64,000 bases of DNA, from assembly GCF_000967865.1 (NCBI RefSeq), contig NZ_JXRU01000039.1, forward strand, positions 124,001 through 188,000. Reading direction: 5' to 3'. The notes beneath the pieces were generated by a model. The model did no database searches, had not been told where the DNA came from, and saw only the letters and a list, made by a program, of their open reading frames with translations. The translations under genes were made by a program, and so were the position numbers. The stretch is from Microbacterium sp. SA39. GTDB taxonomy: Bacteria > Actinomycetota > Actinomycetes > Actinomycetales > Microbacteriaceae. The first letter of the stretch is position 1; every line of letters starts with the position of its first letter. This document shows, in pieces, positions 45,138-54,616 of the stretch.

Positions 45138-46118
45138 CTAGACGGAGGCCGTGAGGATCTCGGCTGCCTCTGCAGCGGGGACCTCGACAGAGGCGTCCTC
45201 GAGGTCTGCGAGGAAGTGTTCCGCGTCCAGGGCGGCCACTGTGCCGGTGCCGGCAGCGGTAATGGCCTGCCGGTATGTCGGGTCGATGACGTCGCCGGCG
45301 GCGAAGACCCCGGGGACCGACGTGACCGACGAGCGGCCGTCGACCCAGATCGTGCCCTCGGACGTCAGCTTCAGCTTGTCGTGCACGAGGTGTGTGCGCG
45401 GGTCGTTGCCGATTGCGATGAAGAGGCCGTCGAGCGCGAGCTCGCTGAGGCTGCCATCGACCGTGTTGCGCAGCTTCACGCCGGAGACGGCGTCGCCACC
45501 GAGCACCTCGGCAACCTCGCTGTTCCACACGAACTCGATCTTCTCGTTCGCGAATGCGCGCTCCTGCATGATCTTCGAGGCGCGCAGGGTCTCCTTGCGG
45601 TGGATCACGTAGACCTTGTCGGCGAAACGCGTGAGGAAGGTCGCCTCCTCCATGGCCGAGTCGCCGCCGCCGACGACCGCGATCGTCTTCTGGCGGAAGA
45701 AGAAACCGTCGCAGGTGGCGCACCACGAGACGCCGTAGCCGGAGAGGCGCTCTTCGCCGTCGATGTGCAGCTTGCGATAGGCGGAACCGGTGGCGTAGAT
45801 CACGGTCTGCGTCTCGTGGACCGCCCCGCTGCCGAGCGTGACCGTCTTCACCGGGCCGTCGAGCTGGAGCTCGGTCACGTCGTCGTAGAGCACCTCGGTG
45901 CCGAACTTCTCGGCCTGCTCCTGGAACTTCGCCATGAGCTCGGGACCCTGGATGCCCTCGGGGAACCCCGGGTAGTTCTCGACCTCGGTGGTGTTCATCA
46001 GCTCGCCGCCGACCTCGACGGAGCTCGCGATGAGCAGCGGCTTGAGGTTCGCGCGTGCAGCGTAGATGGCGGCCGTGAATCCGGCGGGGCCGGAACCGAT
46101 GATGATGACCTGACGCAT
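45138..46118 (-). CDS. trxB: Thioredoxin reductase
   Basis: A 326-residue flavoprotein that passes NADPH electrons to thioredoxin. FAD-binding GSGPAGFTAA (8-17), redox CATC (Cys133, Cys136) and NADPH-binding GGGDSAMEEA are visible. GGAGA precedes the ATG. In mycobacteria sigM lies nearby; here no sigma factor gene separates it from murJ. Confidence 0.96.
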   Translation of the reverse strand: MRQVIIIGSGPAGFTAAIYAARANLKPLLIASSVEVGGELMNTTEVENYPGFPEGIQGPELMAKFQEQAEKFGTEVLYDDVTELQLDGPVKTVTLGSGAVHETQTVIYATGSAYRKLHIDGEERLSGYGVSWCATCDGFFFRQKTIAVVGGGDSAMEEATFLTRFADKVYVIHRKETLRASKIMQERAFANEKIEFVWNSEVAEVLGGDAVSGVKLRNTVDGSLSELALDGLFIAIGNDPRTHLVHDKLKLTSEGTIWVDGRSSVTSVPGVFAAGDVIDPTYRQAITAAGTGTVAALDAEHFLADLEDASVEVPAAEAAEILTASV

Positions 46119-46221
46119 GTGCTCTCCGTCTGAGAAATTGCGGTGGCGCCGAAAGACGTCCCGAGTTGTTCAACCCATGGTAACCGCGCGGCATTCCCTG
46201 TGCCGAGGCCGCGCGGCGCGC

Positions 46222-47856
46222 TCAGCGGCCCGGAAGGAATCGGCGCACGAGCGAACCGGCGACCTTGAGTTCCGGAGCCCGCATGAGGGCGAGGATCGCG
46301 AGGTACACGACGACCACGACGAGGCCGATGATCGCGGTGCCGAGGGCGCCGAGGAGCTGGCCGTCGAGCATCCACCCGTCGATGCCGCCGCAGAGCAGGA
46401 AGACGGCCCAGCCCGCCGCGCCCGCGGGTACGGCGGCGATGGAGAACCGACCGAGGGCAGCCATCCAGGAGCGCACCTGGAGACCGCCGATCTTGCGGTG
46501 AAGCAGCCAGGCGGCCACCGCGGTCTGCAGGATGCTGGCGATCGACTGACCCAGTGCCACGGTCGCCGCAAGAGCGGCAAGAGGGATGACTCCGCTCTGG
46601 AACAGAGCCCACGCACCCAGCGCTGTCGCGGCGATGAGCACGCATTGGAACATCGTGAACCAGAACGGCGTCCGGGTGTCGTCGTAGGCGTAGAACGTCC
46701 GCTGCACGATGAACAGGATCGTGAGCGGGATGAGGCTGAGGAGGTAGCAGAGCAGCACGAGGGCTGCGGACTGTGCTGCTGCCTCGGCCGTGACGAATTC
46801 GGTGTCCTTCGTGAAGACCCGCGAGGCCGGGATCGCGGCTGCAGCCACGGCAGCGACCGCCGCCGCTATGAAGAACAGCAGCGTCCGGATGCTGCGACCG
46901 ATGTCGGCACGCACCTCGTCGTCGCGCCCGGCAGCGGCGTGCTCGCTGATCTGCGTGAAGTAGGGGGTTCCGATCGACAGCACGATGACCGAATACGGCA
47001 GCATGAAGATCAGCCACGCGTTGGTCGTCACCGTCGCGGAGGCATCGATTCCCGCGGCCTCACTGATGATGAACCCCTGCAGCGTTCCGGCCGCCAGGCT
47101 CGCGAAAGCCATCAGGAAGGTCCAGCCGGCAAGCCGCCCGACCGTTCCGAGACCGACGCCACGCCACCGGAAGTCGGGCTTGAGCGCGAGACCCGTGCGT
47201 CGCCAGAACACCAGGAGAACGACCGCCTGGAGGGCTATCCCCAGAGTTGCGGTCCCGCCGAGGAGGTTGATCATCGGCGGAGTCCACTCCGCCGCGACGG
47301 TCGGAACCGGCGCGAAGAGAGCCCCGAGGGCGAGGAAGCCGGCGATCGAGACGATGTTGTTGACGACGGGAGCCCAGGTGAAGGGTCCGAAGATCCGGCG
47401 GGCGTTCAGCGCCTCGCCGAGCAGGGCGTAGAGGCCGTAGAGCAGGATCTGCGGGAGGCACCAGTATGCGAGAGCGGTGGCGAGGGCGAGGATCTCGGGC
47501 TTCGCCTGTCCCGCCACGACCTGGACGAGCCAGGGTGCGGATGCCGTGGCGGCGGCTGTGAGGACGACCAGCACGACCGTTCCCAGCGTGAAGAGCTTCG
47601 AGATGAAGGCGTTGCCGCCATCGGCATCCGCCGTCGCCTTGACGATCTGCGGCACGATCACCGCAGTGAGGATCCCGACCGAGATGAGGGAGAACACGCT
47701 GTTCGGGAGTTGGTTCGCGTACGTGAAGGCATCGGCAGCACCGGAGCTGACCGATCCGAGCACGCCGACGAGCACGATGCTGCGCAGCAGCCCAGTCACG
47801 CGCGATACGAGGGTTCCGGCGCCGATGACGGCGCTCGCGCGGCCGAGGCTACTCAC
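46222..47856 (-). CDS. murJ: MurJ lipid II flippase
   Basis: A 544-residue polytopic protein (about 14 helices) of the MviN/MurJ family, which flips lipid II across the membrane. The N-terminal SSLGRASAVIGAGTLVSRVT is typical. The GTG at 47856 overlaps the upstream stop (GTGAGTAG); a longer start at 47919 would add 21 Pro/Arg-rich residues and lacks a ribosome binding site. It lacks the C-terminal pseudokinase found in mycobacterial MurJ. FhaA from this window is its likely regulator. Confidence 0.92.
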   Translation of the reverse strand: MSSLGRASAVIGAGTLVSRVTGLLRSIVLVGVLGSVSSGAADAFTYANQLPNSVFSLISVGILTAVIVPQIVKATADADGGNAFISKLFTLGTVVLVVLTAAATASAPWLVQVVAGQAKPEILALATALAYWCLPQILLYGLYALLGEALNARRIFGPFTWAPVVNNIVSIAGFLALGALFAPVPTVAAEWTPPMINLLGGTATLGIALQAVVLLVFWRRTGLALKPDFRWRGVGLGTVGRLAGWTFLMAFASLAAGTLQGFIISEAAGIDASATVTTNAWLIFMLPYSVIVLSIGTPYFTQISEHAAAGRDDEVRADIGRSIRTLLFFIAAAVAAVAAAAIPASRVFTKDTEFVTAEAAAQSAALVLLCYLLSLIPLTILFIVQRTFYAYDDTRTPFWFTMFQCVLIAATALGAWALFQSGVIPLAALAATVALGQSIASILQTAVAAWLLHRKIGGLQVRSWMAALGRFSIAAVPAGAAGWAVFLLCGGIDGWMLDGQLLGALGTAIIGLVVVVVYLAILALMRAPELKVAGSLVRRFLPGR

Positions 47857-50023
47857 CACGTCCGTCCTTCGGTTCCGCGGCTTCGAGGGCGGCGGCGTCG
47901 AGGGCGGCGGCGCTCTCAACGTCGGCTGCCTCGGCTGCCTCCCGGCGCTTGCGGCGCACTGTGCGCAGCACGCCGAAGCTGATGAGCAGCACGACCAGGG
48001 TGCCGAGAACCCCGAGTCCGATCGTCTCCCAGTCGGCGCGCACGGCGACCCGCATGATCTGGTCGCCCTGGATGAGCACCCCGGTGGGGCTGTGGAGGGC
48101 GAGACGGAGGTCGACCTCGCCGCTGCCGACGCGGGCCGAGACGGGCACCTTGACGGTGAGAGTGCTGTTGGCCTGCACGACCGTCTCGACGAGTGGCTTC
48201 ACTTCGAGCCGGGGGTCGGTCGGCGAGGCCGTCAGCTGGACCGTCACGGGCCAGGGCAGGTCGTTGCGCACTCGGATCGGGAGATCGGCGTTCGCCGAGA
48301 GCAGCTGGATCGTGCTCGACGGAGGGATGCTGACGGCGCCGAGCGTCGCGGTGGTGAGAGCGCGGTGTGCTTCGACGCTCGGCGTGAAGGCCTCCGGTGG
48401 AGTGCTGACGGCGAGCGTGCGGAGGATCCGGATGCGCTCCGGGCTCAACAGCACCTGCGGATCGGCCAGGATGCTCGAGAAAGCGCCGAGCGCCTGCTCG
48501 TCGGCGAGGAGGTTCGCGACATGCTCGACTCCGGTGGTGTCCGGCTCCACGGAGATCGTGGCTGCGGCCGGTGCGGTCTCGCGGAGAGCGCCGAGGTCGA
48601 ATCCGATCGAGTCGGCCGCCGAGATCGCCTCGCGTAACGCGTCGGGTGCCCTGGTCTCCTCACGCTCGAGCCCGAGCAATAGCGGAGCCCCGGGAGCGCG
48701 TGCTTCCGCGAGGAAGATCCGGGCCGCCGACTCGGCGAGCAGGCGCTGGCGAGCGGCGGGGTCGGCCTCGGCTGCGGCATCCGACAGTGCCGCCGAGGCG
48801 GCAGCATCGGTGACGAGCAGATCGTGACCGTCGACCTCCGCACGCGCGGCGCTCTGACCGCCGACCGTGGAGGAGGAGACGATCGTGGTCGTGCCCTCGC
48901 CGAGATAACCGGCGAAGGCGGCGAGGTCATCGGGAGAGACCGCCGCGCGCGGCCACAGGATGCGCGGGAGCGCGCCGTCGACGGCGGTGAGCTCCTCGTC
49001 ATCAGGAAGGGGCGGCGCGTCTGATGGAGCCGGCGTCGGCTCCGTCGTTCCGGCGGTCGCGGTCGCCGGTGGGTCGGTGGCCGGCGCCAGCGGGAAATTC
49101 GCGGGGTCGAGGAACGGCGCGAACGTGAGCGGCTGGAGCAGTTCGGGAAGCTGGGCCTGCGCCTGAACCGCGGCGTCCGCATCGCCGAACTGCAGGGCGA
49201 AGCGGGCGTTCGGAAGCTCATCGAGCCGTGCGAGCCACTCTGTCGCCTGTTCCGGGGCCGCCGTGCCGAGGACGCGGATCGCGGCGGGGATCGACGGGTC
49301 GATGGCCAGCACCGCCGTGGTGCCCGCGACGCCGTCGAGCTGAGCGGTGAGGGAACCCTCGGGAGCTGTCAGCGCCGCGAGCTCGTCGGTCGTGAGGAGT
49401 GCGCCGTCGGCCGGGGTCGCGGTGATCGGTACGAGCACGCCGACGAGAGAAGCGGATGTCGCCGCCACGACCAGGACGCTCGTCGCCGTGGTGTCGCGAG
49501 CGACCTCGTCGTCGGCCGTCGGACCACCGGTGGTCGCGCCCGTCAGCTCCGCGCGCAGGGGGTAGATGCCGGGGGAGAGCTCGCCGATCGTCGTCTCCGG
49601 GACGAAGACCGTGGCCGTCGAGGACTCACCGGCGTCGATGGGCTCGGTGCCTTCGGTCCCCAGTGTCGTGAACTCGCCTGCGGCCTCCTCGTCGTCGAAC
49701 CACGTCGAGACAGCCTCGTCGTCGACCAGGGGGGTGGTGCCGATCTCGACGCGCACGCGTCCGGCAGTGAGCTCCGAGTCCGTGCGATTCCGCACCGAGA
49801 GGAGTGCCGACGTCGAAGACCCGGGGGCAATGGTGCCTCGCAGGCCGGCGGAGACGTACAGCTCGACGCTCTGTTCGTCATCGGCCGGCGGGGTCTCTGC
49901 CGCACTGACTGCACCCGGCGAGGCGACGCAGGCGAGGGTCAGTGCGATCGCGAAGACGGCGGTCCTGCGCGCGAGCTGCTGCAGGCGCGCACGGAAGCCG
50001 GTTTCGGGGGTTTTCACGGACAT
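47849..50023 (-). CDS. DUF6049 family exported membrane protein
   Basis: A 724-residue protein with an N-terminal signal peptide (about 1-42, cleavage after VSA), a large extracellular part rich in Ala/Thr/Pro, and one C-terminal transmembrane helix (about 670-695) with a basic, then acidic tail. Proteins of this type sit between pcnA and murJ across actinobacteria (Rv3909 position) and probably help MurJ or cell-wall assembly. Start is ATG at 50023; the stop overlaps the murJ start. Confidence 0.85.
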   Translation of the reverse strand: MSVKTPETGFRARLQQLARRTAVFAIALTLACVASPGAVSAAETPPADDEQSVELYVSAGLRGTIAPGSSTSALLSVRNRTDSELTAGRVRVEIGTTPLVDDEAVSTWFDDEEAAGEFTTLGTEGTEPIDAGESSTATVFVPETTIGELSPGIYPLRAELTGATTGGPTADDEVARDTTATSVLVVAATSASLVGVLVPITATPADGALLTTDELAALTAPEGSLTAQLDGVAGTTAVLAIDPSIPAAIRVLGTAAPEQATEWLARLDELPNARFALQFGDADAAVQAQAQLPELLQPLTFAPFLDPANFPLAPATDPPATATAGTTEPTPAPSDAPPLPDDEELTAVDGALPRILWPRAAVSPDDLAAFAGYLGEGTTTIVSSSTVGGQSAARAEVDGHDLLVTDAAASAALSDAAAEADPAARQRLLAESAARIFLAEARAPGAPLLLGLEREETRAPDALREAISAADSIGFDLGALRETAPAAATISVEPDTTGVEHVANLLADEQALGAFSSILADPQVLLSPERIRILRTLAVSTPPEAFTPSVEAHRALTTATLGAVSIPPSSTIQLLSANADLPIRVRNDLPWPVTVQLTASPTDPRLEVKPLVETVVQANSTLTVKVPVSARVGSGEVDLRLALHSPTGVLIQGDQIMRVAVRADWETIGLGVLGTLVVLLISFGVLRTVRRKRREAAEAADVESAAALDAAALEAAEPKDGRGE

Positions 50024-50117
50024 GAAGGTCTTCCTCGAACGCCCCGGACGGGGGCTGCTCGTGAGTACTGACCTTGTGATTCTAGGAGGCCGGAGGAAGG
50101 AGAACCCTGAAGACGCG

Positions 50118-50123
50118 TAGAGT
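50118..50123 (+). promoter_or_regulatory. Leaderless -10 element of the methyltransferase gene
   Basis: TAGAGT, 7 nt, then GTG at 50131. The in-frame GTG at 50122 lies inside this box, which argues against it as the start. Confidence 0.55.
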
Positions 50124-50130
50124 GACGGCC

Positions 50131-51693
50131 GTGTCCGAGACCCCCGCACCCGTCCCCGAGGCGCTCGGCAGCGCCGCGCTCGCCGCTGACCTCGACGCTG
50201 CGGACTTCCGCTCCGAACCGCTGCGTCGCCTGTGGGGCGAGGAGGCGGACGATGCCCTCGCCCGGGGGATGCGCGAGCCGATCCTGCGTGCGGTCGCGGG
50301 CGACTCCGGCGTCCTGGCCACTCTGGGTCGCCTTCTGGTGCTCGGGATCCCGCAGCCGCGAGCCGCCGTCGCCGAGGCGCTTCCGCGGCTCGGGGTGGAC
50401 GGTCTCGTCGCGCTCGGACTGTCGACAGCGGATGCCGAGATCGTGACGCCCGCGGCCCTCCTTCGACCGCAGTCGTTCGTCGACGCCGAGGGGGTCGGGG
50501 AGTGGTGGATCGCCAGCGACCTCGACGAGGTCGCTCTCGACGGTGCTCTGCCCGCGGATCACGTGCTGGGAGTTGGTGGAGCATCGCGCACGCTCGCCGA
50601 GACGATCGTGCCGATCGAGGTCGATCGCGCGCTGGACCTCGGCACCGGCTGCGGCATCCAGGCCCTGCTGGTCGCGCGCCGCGCGCGCACGGTCATCGCG
50701 ACGGACATCTCCTCGAGGGCACTGGCCTACGCCGAGCTCAACGCGCGCCTCAACGGAGTGAGCAACATCGAGTTCCGGCAGGGGAGCATGTTCGAGCCCG
50801 TCGCGGGGGAGGCGTTCGACCTGATCGTCTCCAACCCTCCGTTCGTGATCACGCCGCGCGTCGACGGCGTGCCCGCGTACGAGTACCGCGACGGCGGGCT
50901 GGTCGGTGATGCGCTGGTGGAGCAGTTCGTGCGCACCGCCCCGGCGTTCCTCACGAGCGGCGGCATCGCCCAGCTTCTCGGCAACTGGGAGTCCCGGGGC
51001 GGAGTTGCCGGACTCGCGCGCCTCGACGCGTGGGTTCCCGGAGATCTCGACCTCTGGGTGATCGAACGGGAGCAGCTGACTCCCCTCGGCTACGCGGAGC
51101 TGTGGATCCGCGACGGCGGCACCACACCGCGAGACCCCGGGTTCACACCGCTGCTCACCGCCTGGCTCGACGACTTCGCCGCGCGCGGAGTCACCTCGGT
51201 CGGCTTCGGATATGTGCTGATTCGGCGCCCTTCGACGGGCTCAGGCGCTCCCACAGGCTCAGGCCCCTCGACGGGCTCAGGGACCCAAGCAGCGGGGTGC
51301 ACACCGGTCCGGCGCAAGGAGAGGGTGTCGCAGCCCGTGTCGAACGTGGGAGCCGCGCTCGCCACCGGCCTGGCCGCGCACGATCTGCTGGCGGGTGGAG
51401 TGCCCGCGACCCTCGTGACGGCGGCCGATGTCACCGAGGCGCGGCACCTGCTGCCGGGCAACGACGACCCGAGCGTGATCGAGCTGCATCAGGGAGGCGG
51501 TTTCGCTCGCACGTTGAATGTCGACCCGGCGCTCGCCGCGTTCGTCGGGGCGTGCGACGGCGAGCTCACCGTGGGTCAGATCGTCGCGGCGCTGGCCGAC
51601 CTCTTCGAGGTGCCCCTGGCCGATCTCTGGACCGAGCTCGAACCGCGCATCCGGGCGCTCGTCTTCGACGGCTTCCTCGTGCCGGGGGAATAG
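50131..51693 (+). CDS. SAM-dependent methyltransferase with an in-frame repeat insertion
   Basis: A 520-residue HemK-like class I methyltransferase. An N-terminal helical domain (about 1-150) precedes the SAM domain (LDLGTGCGIQALLVA and the catalytic SNPPFVI, about 165-235). At about residues 366-386 the protein reads PSTGSGAPTGSGPSTGSGT, which is the translation of three degenerate inverted copies of the GGGTCCCTGAGCC repeat (51226-51287). The C-terminal domain (about 400-520) has no named fold. NPPF methylates Gln, Asn or adenine; target unknown. Confidence 0.85.
   Translation: MSETPAPVPEALGSAALAADLDAADFRSEPLRRLWGEEADDALARGMREPILRAVAGDSGVLATLGRLLVLGIPQPRAAVAEALPRLGVDGLVALGLSTADAEIVTPAALLRPQSFVDAEGVGEWWIASDLDEVALDGALPADHVLGVGGASRTLAETIVPIEVDRALDLGTGCGIQALLVARRARTVIATDISSRALAYAELNARLNGVSNIEFRQGSMFEPVAGEAFDLIVSNPPFVITPRVDGVPAYEYRDGGLVGDALVEQFVRTAPAFLTSGGIAQLLGNWESRGGVAGLARLDAWVPGDLDLWVIEREQLTPLGYAELWIRDGGTTPRDPGFTPLLTAWLDDFAARGVTSVGFGYVLIRRPSTGSGAPTGSGPSTGSGTQAAGCTPVRRKERVSQPVSNVGAALATGLAAHDLLAGGVPATLVTAADVTEARHLLPGNDDPSVIELHQGGGFARTLNVDPALAAFVGACDGELTVGQIVAALADLFEVPLADLWTELEPRIRALVFDGFLVPGE
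51226..51287. repeat. GGGTCCCTGAGCCTGTCGAA repeat array inside a coding sequence
   Basis: Three tandem degenerate inverted units (CCCTTCGACGGGCTCAGG, CCCACAGGCTCAGG, CCCCTCGACGGGCTCAGGGA) keep the methyltransferase frame open and encode a Ser/Gly/Thr linker. Confidence 0.85.
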
Positions 51694-51722
51694 CCCACGG
51701 CATCCATTCGTTCGAATACATC

Positions 51723-52778
51723 ATGAAGGCTTTCGGATTCCTCTCCTTCGGGCACTACGCAGATGTGCCCGGCTCGGCGACCCGCACGGCGGGCGACATG
51801 CTGAAGCAGACGATCGAGATCGCCGAGGGCGCAGACGAGATCGGCGTCAACGGCGCCTCGGTGCGTGTGCACCACTGGGCGCGGCAGGCCGCGTCTCCGA
51901 TGCCGCTGCTGTCAGCCATGGCCGCACGGACCCAGCGCATCGAGGTCGGCACCGGCGTGATCGACATGCGCTACGAGAACCCGCTGCAGTTCGCAGAGGA
52001 GGCCGCGGCCCTCGACCTCATCGCCGACGGACGGATCGCTCTCGGCGTGAGCCGTGGTTCACCCGAGACGGCCCTCCGTGGATACGAGACCTTCGGCTAC
52101 GTCGATGAAGAGGATCCCGAGCGCGGCAGCGTGCTGGCCCGCGAGAAGTTCGACATCTTCCTCCGCGCGATCGACGGCGAGCGGATCGCCCCCGGTGACC
52201 CGCGGATGGTCGGCGAAGGGCGCTACCTCGCGATCGAACCGCAGTCGCCCACGCTGCGCGATCACATCTGGTGGGGCTCCGGCTCGCGCGCCACGGCGGA
52301 GGAGACCGGCCGCAAGGGCCTGAACATGATGAGCTCGACCCTCATCACCGAGGCCACGGGGCAGCCGTTCCACGAGCTGCAGCGCGAGCAGATCGACCTG
52401 TTCCGCTCGGCGTACAAGGCCGCCGGGCACACGGGTGCTCCCCGCGTCTCGGTCAGTCGCAGCGTCTTCCCGCTGATCTCCGACATGGACCGGGCGTACT
52501 TCGGGCTGCGCAGCGAGGAGAACGGCGACCAGATCGGCGTGATCGATGGATTCCGTTCCACGTTCGGCAAGACCTACGCGGCCGAACCCGATGTGCTGAT
52601 CGAGCAGCTGAAGAACGACGAGGCCGTGATGTCGGCCGACACCCTGCTGCTGACCATCCCGAACCAGCTCGGACCGGCCTACAACCTGCACGTGCTCGAG
52701 TCGTTCGCGACGCACGTCGCACCGGCGCTCGGCTGGAAGTCCAACACGGAGGGCCCCGTTCAGGGCGACGCGATCTGA
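51723..52778 (+). CDS. LLM-class flavin-dependent oxidoreductase
   Basis: A 351-residue luciferase-like TIM-barrel enzyme using FMN or F420. Typical segments are GVNGASVRVHHWARQAASPM, TQRIEVGTGVIDMRYENP and RIALGVSRGSPE, with the C-terminal half closing the barrel. It is 29 nt after the methyltransferase stop on the same strand. Substrate unknown. Confidence 0.88.
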   Translation: MKAFGFLSFGHYADVPGSATRTAGDMLKQTIEIAEGADEIGVNGASVRVHHWARQAASPMPLLSAMAARTQRIEVGTGVIDMRYENPLQFAEEAAALDLIADGRIALGVSRGSPETALRGYETFGYVDEEDPERGSVLAREKFDIFLRAIDGERIAPGDPRMVGEGRYLAIEPQSPTLRDHIWWGSGSRATAEETGRKGLNMMSSTLITEATGQPFHELQREQIDLFRSAYKAAGHTGAPRVSVSRSVFPLISDMDRAYFGLRSEENGDQIGVIDGFRSTFGKTYAAEPDVLIEQLKNDEAVMSADTLLLTIPNQLGPAYNLHVLESFATHVAPALGWKSNTEGPVQGDAI

Positions 52779-52869
52779 TCCTCAGGACGGCGGATGCCGC
52801 CTCGCTCCCGCCGTCATCGGGATCGAGACGACCCTTCGGAGAACGCTTCGCAGGGGACCGATATACCGG

Positions 52870-52875
52870 TACTCT
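52870..52875 (+). promoter_or_regulatory. Leaderless -10 element of the surface protein gene
   Basis: TACTCT, 6 nt, then ATG at 52882. Confidence 0.55.
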
Positions 52876-52881
52876 GGCCGC

Positions 52882-54603
52882 ATGCGTGCGCGTCGGAGCG
52901 GGATTCTTGCAGGAGCGATCGCCATGGTGGCCGTGCTCATCGGCACCATTCCGGCGGCCGCGGCGACGACCAGCTCATGGGCGACCTGGCAGCCCCTCGC
53001 CGGTTCCGCAGGCGCGTACACGACCACCGTGCAAGTCGCCGCGCAGCCCGAGCTCACCGCCACCATGACCAGCGACTCCCGCGGTGGCGGCGTGGCCGTG
53101 ATCTCCGGAGCGTCGACCTGGCTGTCCGAGGGCACGCCCATCGGCGCGAAGTACGGCTCCAGCCGCAACCAGCCGTACCTCAACCTGCGGCCGAAGGCCG
53201 ACAACGCGACGGGCCCTTCGACGACGACCTACTCCTTCGCCAGCCCCACACCCACGTCGGGCTGGGCCTTCGCTCTCGGCGACATCGATGCGGATGCCGT
53301 GCGCATCCAGGCCATCGGACCCGATGGACAGGCTCTCGACGCCGCAGCCCTCGGCTTCCAGGGCGGCTTCAACTACTGTGCTCCCGGGGTCGCCGGCAAG
53401 CCCTCGTGCACCGGCGTCGCCACCGACGTGCCCGCGTGGGATCCGGCCGCGCTCACGCTCACCGGAAACGCCGCGGCCGCCGACACGAGCGGGTCGGCCG
53501 CGTGGTTCGAGCCGGCGGCGCCGATCAGCTCGCTCACCTTCTTCTTCACGCGTCGCTCGGGCTTCCCCGTTTACCAGACCTGGGATGCCGTCGCCGACTT
53601 CACTGTGCGTGACATCATTCCGGTCGCGGTGTCCGGCCAGGTACTGGATGACGACGGCGCCCCGGTTGCGGGCGTGACCGTGACCATCGACGGACAGACG
53701 ACCACGACCGACGCGGATGGCCGTTATCTGTTCGATCAGGTGTCGGTCGGCACGCACACCGCCACGATCACGCCCCCTGACGGCTACACGCTCGTCACTT
53801 CACCGCCACCGTTCACCGTCCCCGTCGGCAGCGAAGACCCGATCGACAACGTCGATTTCCAGGTCGCCGAGAGCCCGAGCCTGAGCGGAACGGTCCGTGC
53901 GAACGGGGCCGGCGTCTCGGGCGTGACGGTCACCGCGACGGGTCCGGGCGCGTCGGTGATCACCGCCGTGACCGACGGGAGCGGCGGCTACGTCTTTCCG
54001 CGCCTGCCCGCGGGTGACTACGACGTCACCATCACCACACCCGGAGGCTACGTCGCGACGACGCCCGTGACGAGGAACGAGCAGGTCGCCGCAGCCGACG
54101 TCGAGAACGTCGACTTCGAGCTCGCCCGCCTGGGCGCCTTCGACGGCACGGTGCGCACGGACGGCGGAGCACCCGCCGCCGGGGTCGTCATCGACGTCGT
54201 CGGCCCTGCCGGTTCGGTACAGCTGACCACGGATGCCGACGGCGTCTTCGGTCTCGGCTCGCTTCTGCCGGGCACCTACACGCTCACGGTCGTGCCGCCG
54301 ACCGGAAGCACCGTGGTCGGCGCCGCCACCCGGATGGTCGTGATCACCGCCGCCGGAGAAGCCGTCGTCGAGCAGGACTTCACGCTCGCCGCGGTCGTGG
54401 TGCCGCCGCCTCCGTCGCCTGATCCGTCACCTGATCCGTCTCCCGGAGGCGGCAGCGGAGGCGGCGCCGGCGCCGGCGGCGGCAGTCTTCCCGGGACGGG
54501 TCTCGGACCGGAGACACTTGCCTGGGCTGCTGGTGGGGCGCTCGTGCTGCTGCTCGGGGCGACGCTGACGATCGTGGCTCGGCGCCGTTCGACCCGGGAG
54601 TGA
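52882..54603 (+). CDS. Cell-wall-anchored surface protein with Cna-B/SdrD-like repeats
   Basis: A 573-residue exported protein. A signal peptide (about 1-33) is followed by a unique beta-rich domain (about 34-245) and three carboxypeptidase-regulatory/SdrD-B-like repeats (about 250-325, 330-410, 412-500; each with a GxVxDxxGxPVAGVTV-like pattern). A Pro/Gly-rich wall-spanning linker leads to LPGTG (536-540), a hydrophobic helix and a basic tail, the full sorting signal. No LPXTG-type sortase is in the window; the one found is class E. Confidence 0.88.
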   Translation: MRARRSGILAGAIAMVAVLIGTIPAAAATTSSWATWQPLAGSAGAYTTTVQVAAQPELTATMTSDSRGGGVAVISGASTWLSEGTPIGAKYGSSRNQPYLNLRPKADNATGPSTTTYSFASPTPTSGWAFALGDIDADAVRIQAIGPDGQALDAAALGFQGGFNYCAPGVAGKPSCTGVATDVPAWDPAALTLTGNAAAADTSGSAAWFEPAAPISSLTFFFTRRSGFPVYQTWDAVADFTVRDIIPVAVSGQVLDDDGAPVAGVTVTIDGQTTTTDADGRYLFDQVSVGTHTATITPPDGYTLVTSPPPFTVPVGSEDPIDNVDFQVAESPSLSGTVRANGAGVSGVTVTATGPGASVITAVTDGSGGYVFPRLPAGDYDVTITTPGGYVATTPVTRNEQVAAADVENVDFELARLGAFDGTVRTDGGAPAAGVVIDVVGPAGSVQLTTDADGVFGLGSLLPGTYTLTVVPPTGSTVVGAATRMVVITAAGEAVVEQDFTLAAVVVPPPPSPDPSPDPSPGGGSGGGAGAGGGSLPGTGLGPETLAWAAGGALVLLLGATLTIVARRRSTRE

Positions 54604-54616
54604 CTTCAGGACGGAG

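Noticed and set aside
46117..47982. Long + strand frame opposite murJ
   Set aside because: Compositional artefact; murJ on the minus strand has full family features.
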